From Siphonodentalium dalli (taxonomy: Eukaryota > Mollusca > Scaphopoda > Gadilida > Siphonodentaliidae): a DNA stretch of 64,000 nucleotides. The translations under genes were made by a program, and so were the position numbers. The notes below the pieces were generated by a model that worked only from the letters and a program-made list of their open reading frames with translations, ran no database searches and was not told where the DNA came from. The stretch is taken from NCBI GenBank assembly GCA_032622095.1, contig CP136069.1:41824194-41888193 (forward strand), in the 5' to 3' direction. Positions 47,413 through 59,189 of this stretch are shown here, in pieces; positions within the stretch are counted from its first letter, which is position 1; each line of letters begins with the position of its first letter.

Positions 47413-47696
47413 AGATGGACTCGCCCCTTCTATAATTCTTTACAATTAAAGTCGCTTTGAAAGATCTGCGGCTGATGCAAGCGGTAAAAATTCCATGCGG
47501 ATATCCCTTTCACCAGAGTGCGACCAACGTTACGTTTAACGCATGCGGCTACGTACATAACGTATATATATGACGTATATATAATCACCAAAAGAAGTTT
47601 CATACACGTGAACATTGGCTAGAAGATAGTCAGGTAAATGTTGTATTCGATCTATCTCCAGTCAACTGAGAATACTTATGGATCTCCATACACCAC

Positions 47697-48165
47697 TGTA
47701 TTTTTATGGCAGTCCGTAATATTACGTATTAGTATTTTACAATTGTCCGTAACTTTTTTTTATTAATAAGGTTGGCTGTAATATTACGTATCCGTGGTTT
47801 TACGGTTGCCCGTAATTTTTGTTACGGTTGGCCGTAATATTACGTATACGTAGTTTTACGGTTGTCCGTAATTGTTTTTACGGTTAACCATAATATTACG
47901 TCTCCGTATTTTTACGGTTGTCCGTGAAAATTTTTACGGTTGGCTGTAATATTACGTATCTGTATTTTTACGGTTGTCCGTGAAAAATTTTACGGTTGGC
48001 CGTAATATTACGTATCCGTATTTTTACTGTTGTCCGTAAATTTTTTTACGGTTGGCCGTAATATTACGTATCCGTATTATTACGGTTGTCCGTAATATTA
48101 CGGAATATTGTTCCGGTAGTATATTTCCGGAACCTTGTTCCGTAAAATAACGGAATATTTTTTAA
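47697..48165. repeat. About 62-bp tandem repeat of TTACGG / CCGTAA motifs
   Basis: Units read roughly GGTTGGCCGTAATATTACGT + ATCCGTATTTTTACGG + TTGTCCGTAATTTTTTTTAC. About seven units. TTACGGNNNNCCGTAA is itself palindromic, so each unit can form small hairpins. Confidence 0.9.
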
Positions 48166-48477
48166 CAGTGTAGATTCTACATAAATTTTGCTCAAGCTTT
48201 TTCTATACTCTGCTGACTGGCTTGTGATTAGCTGTTATTCGCAGGCTTTCATTTGTGGTAAGCGGAAGTTATAGAATGACTCCGGATCGAACTCATCTAA
48301 CTTCCTCCACGTCACCCAGCCATGTATAGTTGTGATGCTGACTGGACCTTCCGTCGTGCGCTTGATGCAATTAAACGCAACCTATTTCAAAACTTTCTGA
48401 AGCTGGTTCGTTTCCTGGTGGGCGCGGATTTATCAACCACACAAATTGGAGGGTAACATGCTTCGTGTATCTGAGCA

Positions 48478-48565
48478 AACGTGACAGTTGCTTATCATAT
48501 CATATCATATACCATATCATGTGTCATAACATATATCATATCATATCATATATCATATCACACAT
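48478..48565. repeat. ATATC-rich simple repeat
   Basis: Imperfect (ATATC)n / CATATCATAT run immediately upstream of the LINE. Confidence 0.8.
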
Positions 48566-48574
48566 TTCTTGTAT

Positions 48575-50556
48575 ATTGATGAATTGTACAATAACGTGAT
48601 TGCCGTCCTCAATCGTTTTACGCGCCTGTATACCAAGCAGAAGACCAACCACCGAACACAAACAGCTTTGTGGATGGAACTCGCATGTCAAGAAAACCCA
48701 TAGCATTGCTCGTGATCGATTCCTTCTCTGGGTTAAAATTGGAAGACCTCGACACGGTTATATATATGAGTCAATGTGCAGATCACGTTCTGAATTCAAG
48801 CGAGCGTTGAGAAAATGTAGAAATAATGAAGATCAGATTAATTCCGACAGGATTGTATCCTCATATAATCGTAAAAATTATATGCAATTCTGGAATTCGG
48901 TATCCAAACACAACAGAAACAAATGTGGAAATGCGCTAACGATAGATGGAGTATCCGGAGAAGAAAACATCTGTGAAATGTGGAGTGGATATTTCTCCAA
49001 TATCATTGGAGGCACTGGTAAAGATACAAAGAAAACACGAGTCAATATAAGATCGAATGATTGTGAAACTTTAAACATTTGCGACTCTGACATACAAGAT
49101 GCTATAAGTAAACTACATATGCGAAAGGCTTGTGGTGCGGACAATATTACGTCAGAACATCTAAAATATTGTTCTAGTAATATAAACACAAGTTTGGCAA
49201 TAATATTCAATGCAATGTTACAACATGGACATGTGACCAAATCGATGCTGAATGTGACACTATAGTTCCCATTGTTAAAAACAAAGCGGGAAATCTCTCT
49301 ACTAAAGAAAATTATCGACCAATTGCTATTTCCAGCATCGTGTCGAAAGTATTCGAATCAGTTATGTTGACCAAAATAAGCGACAAGTTAACCACACGAG
49401 ATAATCAATTTGGCTTCAAACAAAAACATTCAACAGACAGCTGCATATACTCGCTGAAAGAAATCATCAGGTCCTACACATCGAAAAACACACCAGTGTT
49501 TGTCTGTTTCCTGGACGCAAGTAAGGCTTTCGATCGGGTGGATCACAACAAACTTTTCGAGATCTTGAGTCGGCGAGGCGTGTCGGTGGATTTCATCAGG
49601 CTATTGGAAGACTGGTTTAGAAACCAGGAATATAATGTACGCTGGGGGTCTTCCCATTCTAGTGACTTTCATCCACATAGTGGTGTTAGATAGGGAAGTA
49701 TACTTAGTCCTCTGTTGTTTAACATTTACATAGACACGATAAGTGAAGAACTCAACAAAACTAACGCTGGCTGCATCGTCGGGGGAAAACTCATAAACCA
49801 TCTATCATATGCCGACGACACGTGTTTAATTTCTCCATCAATATTTGGACTTCGTCGACTCTTAGAGGTGTGTGAGGACTGTGCCGGTGACCTTAAGGTG
49901 GTATATAATGCATCTAAAACTGTTGCGATGTCTTTTATACCAAAAGATCGCGCCATAAAAACCGTGCATCAACTGCTATTATGCGGAACTGATATTAAGT
50001 ATGTTCCATCTTTCAAATATTTGGGACACATCATATCGGAGGACCAGACCGACGATGAGGATATCCAACGCCAATATCGGTCAATTTGTGCTCGCTCAAA
50101 TATGATCATCCGAAAGTTATCTAAATGCTCCCGCGAAGTCAAGAGATTCCTATTTGAACGTTTTGTCTCGCCTCTATATTGCGCACATTTATGGGTCGCC
50201 TATAAACAGTCAACATACAAGAAGCTCACAGTGTGTTATAACAATGCGTACATGATGGTGATGGGTTACAGTAGGGGTTGTAGTGCGAGTGGAATGTTCG
50301 CGTTCGATGGAGTAAGGTCGTTAACGGAGGTGAGAAGAAAGACAGTTTTCGGGTTTCGCGAGAGAGTAACTGACAGTGACAATACAATCGTCAAGGCAAT
50401 ATGCTATTTCAGTCTCATTACATCCTCAAAACTGATTCAACACTGGAATAGTCTTTTATATACATAATTTGTGTTTTATTTTGATTTATTGTGGTATTTA
50501 TTTATGATATTCCTATAGGCAATCCTGCCTGAATTAAATAATAATAATAATAATAG
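48575..50556 (+). mobile_element. Non-LTR retrotransposon (CR1/Jockey-like) RT region, inactive
   Basis: Copy of a LINE ORF2 lacking the endonuclease. It opens with IDELYNNVIAVL, then in another frame has the EN-RT linker (WNSHVKKTHSIARDRFLLWV, FKRALRKCRN). RT motifs follow in order: KACGADNITSEHLKY, then after a frameshift near 49250 VPIVKNKAGNLSTKENYRPI + AISSIVSKVFE, FGFKQKHSTDSC, FLDASKAFDRVDHNKLF (catalytic Asp), GVR-stop-GSILSPLLFNIYI and LSYADD (the FADD-type catalytic box). FKYLGHIISEDQTDDEDI begins the thumb. Only one frameshift and one in-frame TAG (49691-49693) break it, so it is fairly young. It ends with (AAT)n at 50535-50555 instead of poly(A). The 5' truncation lies by the ATATC repeat. 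Confidence 0.92.
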
Positions 50557-51574
50557 CGCACATATCACCTAGGTTTCAAGGCATTTGACAACATTAAAAT
50601 AAATAAACAATTCCAAAATTTACAGTTGAGATATGCGATAATTATGTGGCCGGTGGTATCTATGTGCAATGCCTTGATTTCCAAATGAAGTTAAATCTAT
50701 ATGCGCGGTCTTTACCTTACTAAACTATAGCAACGCTGTTGTAAGGCATGGCGACTCACACGGCGATAAACGCTAAGCAAACCAAGCCACCCTGATGTAA
50801 TTATCATTTTTTCAAACATATTAGCTTTTTGTAACCAAATGGTAGACCCTTTCACCATATTATGTAGAAATAAATACTTTTGGCAAGTAATCGCACCATC
50901 CCCGCACATGCATGTTGCACAGACATGTATTTATATTCGGATTATGTGTGAACATGTGTTTTATAGCGGAAGATCATGATAAATAAGCCGTACGTGTATC
51001 AGTGTTTCTATGTTGAGATATGCCGACTTGTGTTTTTTTTACACCAGAAAATAATTAGATCGTACCCATGCGCCCATTTTAGGAGGTTTTAATGCAACAT
51101 ATCCTCGCGCAAATACGCACATAATCGACCTATAATGTGAAGTGGGTACATAATGTGATTATTTGATTCTGAAATAAGTGGATAATGGAGCCACGGTCCG
51201 TTATTTCGTTTCATAGCGCGGGACACAGTAAATACATATGTTAAAGAGCGTACACCTGAAAAGTCGTGGGTTGGCTTATTTGGGTCACTGTCCTGCACTG
51301 TCCGCAAATAATCTGCTTAGAATCGTCCCATTATGAGTCGATGATATGACTAAAATGCTCTCATCATCAGCATATTATCTGCCCAAAATGATGCTATTCA
51401 AAGCAGATTATCTACATAAAACAAGTTCTTTATAAGCAGATAATGTTTGAGTTTTCAGGAGAACAGAATGTTTAAAGGCCTGATATCGACTTTCAAAAGC
51501 GGCAGTTTAAACACGATTTAAAAATTTGTCAGACCAGTAAAAATTCCAATTATCGTCTTTCACGAAGAGCTTTA
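50557..51574. other. No gene seen; possible repeat partner of 45.3 kb
   Basis: 51160-51240 inverted resembles 45300-45370, and CAGGAGAACAGAATG (51469-51483) inverted resembles AGCCTGTTCTCC at 45150. These may be arms of a decayed element. Otherwise AT-rich noncoding. Confidence 0.35.
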
Positions 51575-53047
51575 TGGAATCCTATTAGGGCCACTTGCTA
51601 ATGGCGCACTATGGAAAGCGCCGAAAGCGAAAAAATGTGCGCCATTAGCGTTGTTTCGGCGCGCGCCGAAAGCGCCGAAAGCGACAAAACATGCGCCATT
51701 ACGGCGCACTTTTTGGCGCTTTCGGCCCACCGCGCCGAAAGCGACAAAATATGCGCCATTAGTGCAATCGGCGCGGTGCGCCATTAGCGCATTCGGCGCG
51801 GTGCGCCATTAGCGCGGTGCGCCGAAAGCGACAAAATATGCGCCATTAGCGCATGTACAATTAAGTATGTGATCACCCCAGCAGGGGTGCCGGAAGAGGG
51901 GGCAGATGGGGCAGCTGACCCCCTGCCCTTGACCAAGGGGGCGAGCGGGGGCAGGACTTGCCCTTTTTCTGGAGAAAGAAAATGCTTTTTGTGTGTTTAA
52001 TCTCGTGTTTTTACAGCAAAATGTGACTTTTTTTGTCCAAATACCACCATTTTGTCACAAAACGGCCATAAAAACCGACAAATACCTTTAAAATAGGGAT
52101 TTTTGCCACAATGAATTTATGGTTATTTTTCCGAGTTTGCGGAGAAAATGCCCTTTTTTTTGCAGAAAAGTGCCCTTTTTGTAGGCTCTGCCCCCTGCCC
52201 TTGGATGCTTCCGGCGCCCCTGCACAGATCGGGCATGGCCACATGTACAATGTATAGGCCTATGTATCAATTTTAAAAGGGAGGGGCTGAATTTTGCTGT
52301 AGATAGACCTACAAATGCTATAATTTGTCATTATTCAGATTTAAAATTATTGTGGCCGTGTGGTCCTGGTCCCTCCTTTGTGGGTAGTTAAAGGTACTCA
52401 ATCCGATCAGACGGTCCCAGGGATGTGGCTAGAGGGTCTCCGTTGGGGGTGTCCACCTTGGGAAATTCCAACTGCACCCCCCTTGAATCAGAATCAGACA
52501 AAACACAAAATTTACATAATTCCATTTGCATCCCCCGCCTTGCTCATGCCTAATATCCTAAGATCTAGTGGTCTGAATCCAGATAAATGCACACGGCTAT
52601 GGACAAGAGACCAGGACACACCGGGCTGACCATTGTTGTTCAACGCAGTGTGAGAATTTTTTTTGAAAACTGTACAAGAAAATCACAAATCCTAGCATCT
52701 AGACTGGCCTCAACTGAAGCTTGGGTCAGCTGCCCACTCTGCCCCCTCTTCCGGCACCCCTGCTGGGGTGATCACATACTTAATTGTACATGCGCTAATG
52801 TCGCATATTTTGTCGCTTTCGGCGCACCGCGCTAATGGCGCACCGCGCCGAATGCACTAATGGCGCATCGCGCCGAATGCGCTAATGGCGCATATTTTGT
52901 CGCTTTCGGCGCGCGCCGAAACAACGCTAATGGCGCACATTTTGTCGCTTTCGGCGCGATGCGCCGATCGCGCCGAAAGCGACAAAAAGTGCGCCGAAAG
53001 CGCCATTAGCAAGTGATTCCATACAAGTGGCCCTAATAGGATTTCAT
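51575..53047. mobile_element. Foldback-type transposon with 8-bp target duplication
   Basis: 1,473 bp flanked by AGAGCTTT at 51567-51574 and 53048-53055. Ends are ATGGAATCCTATTAGGGCCA and inverted ATGAAATCCTATTAGGGCCA. Each arm is built of subrepeats (GCGCCGAAAGCGACAAAATA, GCGCCATTAGC). It then continues with a unique inverted stretch, GTACAATTAAGTATGTGATC + ACCCCAGCAGGGGTGCCGGA (left 51853-51920, right 52727-52798). The arms are about 345 and 320 bp. The core of about 800 bp has G/C-rich blocks and short ORFs but no transposase I recognise, and it contains a family D end and a family I fragment. An 8-bp duplication fits hAT or foldback elements. Confidence 0.88.
52392..52418. mobile_element. 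Solo family D end inside the foldback core
   Basis: TTAA (52388-52391) is followed by AGGTACTCAATCCGATCAGA and CGGTCCCAG, the D left terminus. No matching right end follows, and family I sequence begins at once. Confidence 0.65.
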
Positions 53048-53254
53048 AGAGCTTTCATGCTTCCGTCGCCCAAAGCGGTAGATAATCAAGGGCGTGAAAT
53101 ATGAATTATGAGCTTACATGAATAGTCACGATGCATACATATGTGATACGAATGATGGTGATAAATTGCAAAGATTTTGAGTTTTTCTTCTTCCTGGTAC
53201 GCAGAAAATTGGCTGATGACTCATTTGGTGTAAAATCGGAGATGACACCTTTGA

Positions 53255-53496
53255 CCCTTTCTTGAAGTTCAATACGGAGCTGCGCCGATGCAGCATTAAA
53301 TATCCTCTGTAAGCGCCTTCTCTTATATCAGTATACGAGTCTCCCATATAAGAGAATGCACTGGTTTACAAGGTAAAGATAAATATTACTAATGCCAATG
53401 TATTCTCATATCTATTCGAGGCTCTCTATATAAGAGAATGCACATGAAGGGCGGGTTTCGGAAAATTTCAGGAAGCTAGCTCCAGTCATAAAAGGG
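53255..53496. mobile_element. Family A3 MITE
   Basis: The right TTAA is at 53497-53500; the left is TTGA (53251-53254). The left end CCCTTTCTTGAAGTTCAATA, then GCTGCGCCGATGCAGCATTA, and the right end TTTCAGGAAGCTAGCTCCAG + TCATAAAAGGG are A3 termini. The hairpins are decayed. Confidence 0.75.
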
Positions 53497-54036
53497 TTAA
53501 GTTACCATAACCAGATACTTGACTATGGGCAACGAGTTTATTTGGGAGCTTGATGTCCACCAGCGAACCCCCTCCACCAGGTGATAATGTCTAACTATTC
53601 TGAATCCATGTGGTTTAAAACTTTATATCTATATAACTGCAAAATAATTCAATCATAATCATCAGAATGGTGTCAGCCGGCCAGAAGTTTCCAAATAAAA
53701 TTGTATTTGAATTTGGTGTTGCTACTTCCAGGCGGCCAATACGATATTCGGCATGATATCCATCGGTGACTACCAGCCTCTTCTCTTGATACATGTGTAA
53801 GCTATATTTATACCATAATAACACACTCTACAATATATATACTAGTATTAACGGTCATTGTAAAAATAAGTTGTTAATCGCCACTGTACATGTAGGTATA
53901 AAGGCAAGTTATATGTATAAACGTTTCCCATACGTTTTTAACGGCAGTGATATACCTATACAGTATAGGGACTACAAAGCGCGTGGCGCGTTACAGTAAC
54001 GCCACGGGAAAATATAGTTCCAAGTAGACACGTTAA

Positions 54037-54558
54037 AGGCACGGGCGGCGTGCGCTGCAGAAATATTCATATTTGTTCAAATCGCCACCAACAGAAGGAA
54101 TATTAAAATATATATAGTTTTGCTCTTATGCCAAACATAATCAGCGCGTAAATAGTATATTGTCGTCAAGACGTACGATGGTGTACGTAAACAAGAGCCT
54201 GCTCGTGTTACAGAAGTTTTGCTTCTGTTTACATAACACAGATCAATTATATTGGTTAATCACACACAAATGATATATACGCTCTTTATTATTTCCATAT
54301 CAGGAAAACAGTAGCAAAATAACGCTCTTTATGTTTACCATATCCGGATCAAAACAAAAGCCAGGTTCTGTAACGTTTGTTTTGCTTTTGTTTACATACC
54401 AAAGGAAAACATTTGACAAGAACATACTGTTTGTGACATATTTCTGATTGGTATAAGAACAAATTATTTCTATATTTTACTATTCTTTCTGTTTGTGGCG
54501 GTTTTTGACGGAGCTGTATATTTTAACAGAATACCCACCGCCAACACCGCCCGTATAT
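54037..54558. mobile_element. Family H TTAA element, copy 1
   Basis: TTAA at 54033-54036 and 54559-54562. The left end AGGCACGGGCGGCGTGC and inverted right end ATATACGGGCGGTGTTGG continue into similar CCGCCA-rich arms (AATCGCCACCAACAGAAGGA / TTTCTGTTTGTGGCGGTTTT). It aligns in reverse with 63430-63922. Internal AACGCTCTTTAT and GTTTACATA.C motifs are shared. The rest of 53501-54032 shows nothing recognisable. Confidence 0.8.
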
Positions 54559-54838
54559 TTAATAAACAAAACGTTAGTTATACTTTCATAAATATGTCAT
54601 ATTATATGTGACATCTATTCAATTGTTTTTATATAAATTTCAATAGCTATTTTATACACTTTCACAATTCCCTGCGGTTTCATATATCCCTTCGTCGGGT
54701 AACAGTACTAATGTACTGAGTTGCCACGGAATGTTGAAGTGTTGAAAAATTTCTTCGATGTTTCAAGTTCTAACTTTGTAATATTATTCTTATCGGTAGG
54801 GTCATTGTATAAACTGAATACACATGTAGTTTTTCTGA

Positions 54839-54936
54839 TTACCAAATTTACACCCTCGTGTGATTGATGGTTTACCGCACTCGCTAAGGCTCGTGGCGTA
54901 AATCAGCAATCCTACTCGTGGTGTAAATTTGGTATT
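54839..54936. repeat. Inverted repeat, TACCAAATTTACACC ends
   Basis: TACCAAATTTACACC at 54839-54853 is mirrored by GGTGTAAATTTGGTA ending at 54934, with inner matches (TTTACCGC.../...GCGTAAA). A small hairpin element with no clear target duplication. Confidence 0.65.
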
Positions 54937-55048
54937 CAGAAACAATACGGGCGTCTTCGAAATATCAAACCTTATATCATTATAAATTTTCAAACGTCAA
55001 ACATAAACTCAAACAGAATGCGTAGGTGGAATCATAGAATGTAACACC

Positions 55049-55380
55049 ACCAAACAAGAAATACTCACGATTATTTAACTCAATAGACGGTTATACGGGA
55101 TCATTGATAATCCACGTCTTTTATCCAATCAAATCCGTCTATACGAGCCCCACAATCAAACATTAGGTAAAATAATCCTACTGTTTGGTCTTATTCAGAG
55201 GAGCATAACAGCGGCCGTCGTTTTTTATAAAGAGAATAATTCCACCAAGTGGTCCTATTCAGTCAATTTAGCTACATAAGAGAGTTGCCTATATACAGCT
55301 GTTACTCGATATGAGATTTATCGATTGATGTTATGTTTAGAGTGCCGGTGATAAGCAGCATGTTGAAGATATTTAATCAT
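55049..55380. repeat. 330-bp direct duplication, copy 1
   Basis: Aligns with 56291-56625: AGAAATACT.ACGATT, GGTTATAC..G.ATCA, GTAAAATAATCC.ACT, CCACCAAGTGGTCC.ATTCAGTC, CAGCTGTTACTCGATAT, GATAAGCAGCATGTTG. The two copies flank a family G element. Confidence 0.8.
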
Positions 55381-55669
55381 TCACACGAATCTGCTAAATG
55401 TTTGTTTGTAAATTTTACCAGGAAATCACAAAATGTTTTCTAAATATAAACTTACATTGTCAACTATTGTACATGTACTCCAACTAAATTGCCATGTTTC
55501 AACTTCCAAACTTTCGACGTTTACAGCCTAGAACTTTCAATTTAGAAATGTTTGGTCAACGTAGGAAGTCAAACCACTGTACCGACACGCACATATATCC
55601 TGTAACTGTGTTCTTTGTCTAACATAGCAATCGCATTTGACGCACGAGATATATCCGCATAATATCGGA

Positions 55670-56148
55670 TAGATCATGCCACGAATCTCTACTCTGGCTA
55701 ACGCTCGTAGCGATCATATTCCACCAGTACAAAACCTTGGAACTTTTTGAAGTTTTGACAGGAAACCTTATAAAGTCGAAAAATTAACGCGGGGAATATA
55801 TTTATTAATATTATCTGTTCCTTAATAATGTATTTCACTGTAGGTGAATGTCCCAACTCCCAATTGCTGCTTTTCTGTGATTTTTGTGAGCCGATATCGC
55901 AAAAAACATTGAATTGTTTACCCAGGAAAAATTCCATAATTTTACGCGACGCAAAGCAAAATCGCTCAACCTACAGTGAAGTACATTATTAAGGAATAGA
56001 TAATAACTAAGAGATATATTATCCGCGTTATTTTTCAACTTTATAAGTTTCCCTGTCAAAACTTCAAAAAGTTCCAAGGTTTCGTACTGGTGGAATATGA
56101 TCTCTATGGGCGTTAGCCACATTATATAGAGATTCATGACATAATCTA
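55670..56148. mobile_element. Family G element, copy with 8-9 bp duplication
   Basis: AATATCGGA at 55661-55669 and AATATCGGC at 56149-56157 flank it. Ends are TAGATCATGCCACGAATCTC and inverted TAGATTATGTCATGAATCTC; the arms run about 100 bp (CTAACGC, GATCATATTCCACCAGTAC, AACTTTTTGAAGTTTTGACA). Confidence 0.85.
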
Positions 56149-56290
56149 AATATCGGCATAATTGCATTGGGGACTACCAGCCTGGTTTCAATTTTCAAAC
56201 TCCTTTTTTTACTATACTCAGGTGGGAGAAAATCTGCATCAACTGAACTATAATGCGTGGGCTGGACATCTGAACGCAACGATCATCGGA

Positions 56291-56625
56291 AAGAGAAATA
56301 CTAACGATTCATTAACTCAATACATGGTTATACAAGGATCACTCGTAATCCATGTATTTTACCCAATTCATTCTATACGGGACCCACAAACAACCAGATT
56401 CTGTAAAATAATCCCACTTTTTAGTCTTATTCAGAGAATCGTAACAAGCACAGTCGCCGTCAAAGAGAATAAGTCCACCAAGTGGTCCCATTCAGTCGAT
56501 TTAACTGCATAAGAGGGTTGCCTATACAAGGATCAGTTCTACAGCTGTTACTCGATATCAGATTGATCGATTGATTTGATATTTAGAATGCCACTGATAA
56601 GCAGCATGTTGCGAGATATTTGACG
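56291..56625. repeat. 330-bp direct duplication, copy 2
   Basis: Partner of 55049-55380, about 1.24 kb apart. A hairpin around TACATGGTTATACAAGGATC sits at its left part. No ORF of note. Confidence 0.8.
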
Positions 56626-56836
56626 TAAAACGGATACAGCCCAGATTAGTGACTGAATTCCCAATTAGTTACATATTCTTTGTACAAATACCAGATCGAA
56701 GGATGCGCGATAAATAACGCAGAAGGATTCCCAATCGGATCGAGTGCTGAATGATAAATGGGATAGCAACAGAAAGTGGTAACGTTTTCTCGGATAGTAG
56801 TTGTGTGTGTTGCGTGTTGACAGAGACATATTCCAA

Positions 56837-56845
56837 GAGAGAGGA

Positions 56846-56879
<34 letters not shown>

Positions 56880-56993
56880 TAGAGGGGGGTATGTGTGTGT
56901 GATATTGAGAGATAGAGCGTGAGATCGAGAGAAAAAAGAAGAGTGAAAGAGTCAATGTGAGATAAAGAGAACAAGGGATAGAAAGAATGAGAC

Positions 56994-57028
<35 letters not shown>

Positions 57029-57052
57029 GGATGGATAGAGGGTGATATAGAA

Positions 57053-57104
<52 letters not shown>

Positions 57105-57271
57105 ATACCACGATAAATGGTGCGAAATAAACAGTGAGATTGGGTTCAAGAGGAATATAGGTATATTAGAATGGGTTGAGGTACTGGCTTAGCACGATGT
57201 GGGCGAAATGGAGAGAGAGAGAGAGAGAGAGAGCGAGAGGGAGGGAGATAGAGAGGGAATAGGAGAGAGGA
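56837..57271. repeat. GA-rich and (AT)n microsatellite tract
   Basis: (GA)n blocks at 56839-56880, 56996-57026 and 57210-57250, with (AT)n at 57055-57101. ORFs predicted through them on the minus strand (Ser/Leu- or Ile/Tyr-rich) are low-complexity shadows. 57272-57998 shows nothing recognisable. Confidence 0.95.
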
Positions 57272-57998
57272 GAGATTTCCGCCCATACATATGCAGTCTA
57301 CACCTATTGCTGATTTCTCTGCTTATTGCCTTCGCCGTTGTAAATTGCTTTTTCGTCCTGACAAACAGTCTATATATAATTTATATTAGGACGTTTAAAG
57401 CAATGGTGCACAGTAATGCATATAGCTTCTGCGTGTAAGATGCAAATTTCTCTATCAGGGTTGATTTAACAAAGGGACGAACAGACAATCTGTCGCGTTC
57501 GATTTACAAACAACACAGGCAGGAAATAGGATAGCGGAAGACTTCATTATAATCCGGGATTCGCTTGAATCACAACATCGTTTGATGTATGATTTTAATT
57601 GAGAATCACCCCTGGCAAACTTATTTTAAGGTTGCTGAAGTTGCAAGACTCTGGTGCACGTGGCCCATTTCGCTTGGTTTAATTCAGTTCATTGAAGTTT
57701 ATCGTTGTTTTAGTCGCCGTTAGTTTTTTTGTGGAGGAAAGAGAGCGCAGTGTTAAAACACCGGAAAATCTCCCCAATAAAATATTAGAAACCACTAAGT
57801 GAGTGACCGAATAACTCGCCCAGATACACGAAACAGTGTCCGATCGGATTAGCCCTGTGGTAACATAATACTGAGGACTGACGACTACATATTTGTTGGG
57901 ATGTTATAAGTTCAAATGAATTAATCAACTCCAATGGAGTTGATCCCTGCCTCAATGCAAACTAAATGGTAGCTTATAAAGTCAAACAAAAGCTTATT

Positions 57999-58468
57999 TA
58001 TGGTGTCCTGTTTCCGCCATATACTTTGTTTTTTGCGAAATAATCTCCATTGTTATTTCGCTTCCTTCGGTTCCTTCGTGTGACATTTTGTTGTTTGTTC
58101 GCTTTCGGTGGTTCCTTCGCTTGCTTCGCGAAGTATCAGAAGCAAGCAAGCGAACCGCCGAAACCCCCCCCCCCCCCCCAAAAAAAAAAACACAACAACA
58201 ACAACAACCAAGACACAAGTTGTTCTTGGTTTTTGGTTGTTGTTGTTGGGTTTCGGTGGATCCTTCGCTTGCTTCGGATATTTCGCGAAGCATGCGAAGG
58301 AACCGCCGAAAGCGAAAAAAACAAACGAAGCAAGCGAAATAACAATGATGTTTTTTCGCTTGCTTCGGTTCCTTCGTTTCGCTTGCTTCGTCGCGAAGGA
58401 ACCGAAGCAGGCGAATAAAACCAAACGAAGCAAGCGAAAAAACTAAATGGCGGAAACAGTACACCATA
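57999..58468. mobile_element. Palindromic foldback-like element with 6-bp duplication
   Basis: 470 bp flanked by CTTATT at 57993-57998 and 58469-58474. Ends TATGGTGTCCTGTTTCCGCC and inverted TATGGTGTACTGTTTCCGCC match at 21 of 22 positions. The interior consists of inverted copies of GCTTGCTTCG / CGAAGCAAGC, GGTTCCTTCG and GCGGTTC, plus a C14-A10 run and (AAC)n near 58165-58210. ORFs in all frames come from this low-complexity sequence and are not genes. Confidence 0.88.
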
Positions 58469-58639
58469 CTTATTGTACCACAAAATGCCGTCTCTTTGGA
58501 CTAATAATGCATTGAGCACATCATGCACATGGCATAACAACAGGGAAAAAACAAAACAATATCGATATATCAGTGGGCGGCAGTGTAATAATCAATTTAA
58601 AACCCACGCACGATATCAGGGCAGGGAAAATTCACTCTA

Positions 58640-58852
58640 CAGTAATGCTCTAAGTAATCGACTTCTTAACCACAGCAGAATTATGGGTAACTTTTCAGGA
58701 TTTAGTCGGAAATATGGCTTGTTGCCATTCATCGGAAAGCTCTCCCCGAGAACTTTCCGATGAATGCCAACAAGCCATATTTCCGACTAAATACTGAAAA
58801 ATTACCCATAATTCTGCTGTGGTTAAGGAGTCGATTATTTAGGGAATTACTG
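58640..58852. mobile_element. Family C MITE, full hairpin
   Basis: TA at 58638-58639 and 58853-58854. The arms CAGTAATGCTCTAAGTAATC and inverted CAGTAATTCCCTAAATAATC run about 100 bp each, with the apex near 58742-58750. Unlike the 32.1-kb copy both arms are complete. Confidence 0.88.
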
Positions 58853-58964
58853 TATATGAGGACGGGATTCACAGTGAGATATAGCAATAGCTGCTATTAC
58901 ATACATGTAGCTCATTTGCTATATTTAATGGTTGAGTTATTCGTATAGGTGACGAAACGATTAA

Positions 58965-59091
58965 CCCTTTCAGTGCCAAGTCCGATTATTGTATCAACCC
59001 ATATTTCCTTGATAATCTTTCAAATTTATTGATTATAATAATGTGATACATTGATGGAAAGAGCTCTAAATCGGACTTGGTACTGAAAGGG
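58965..59091. mobile_element. TTAA-flanked MITE, family A2, right arm deleted
   Basis: TTAA at 58961-58964 and 59092-59095. The left arm CCCTTTCAGTGCCAAGTCCG is as in 7202-7408; after GAAAGAGCTCTAAA it jumps to the last 22 bp of the right arm. Confidence 0.83.
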
Positions 59092-59189
59092 TTAATATTC
59101 ACATCGACGTGAGATTTTTTACGCCATTTTGGAGCATGTCATGACGTAGTTTCCCGCCCCCAAATGATGATGAAATGATTATGATAATC

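Noticed and set aside
56665-57149. Minus-strand ORFs rich in Ser/Leu and Ile/Tyr
   Set aside because: Read-through of GA and AT microsatellites.
57994-58540. Six overlapping ORFs of 84-157 codons with Phe/Arg-rich repeats
   Set aside because: They arise from the palindromic CTTCG subrepeats of the foldback-like element and appear on both strands.
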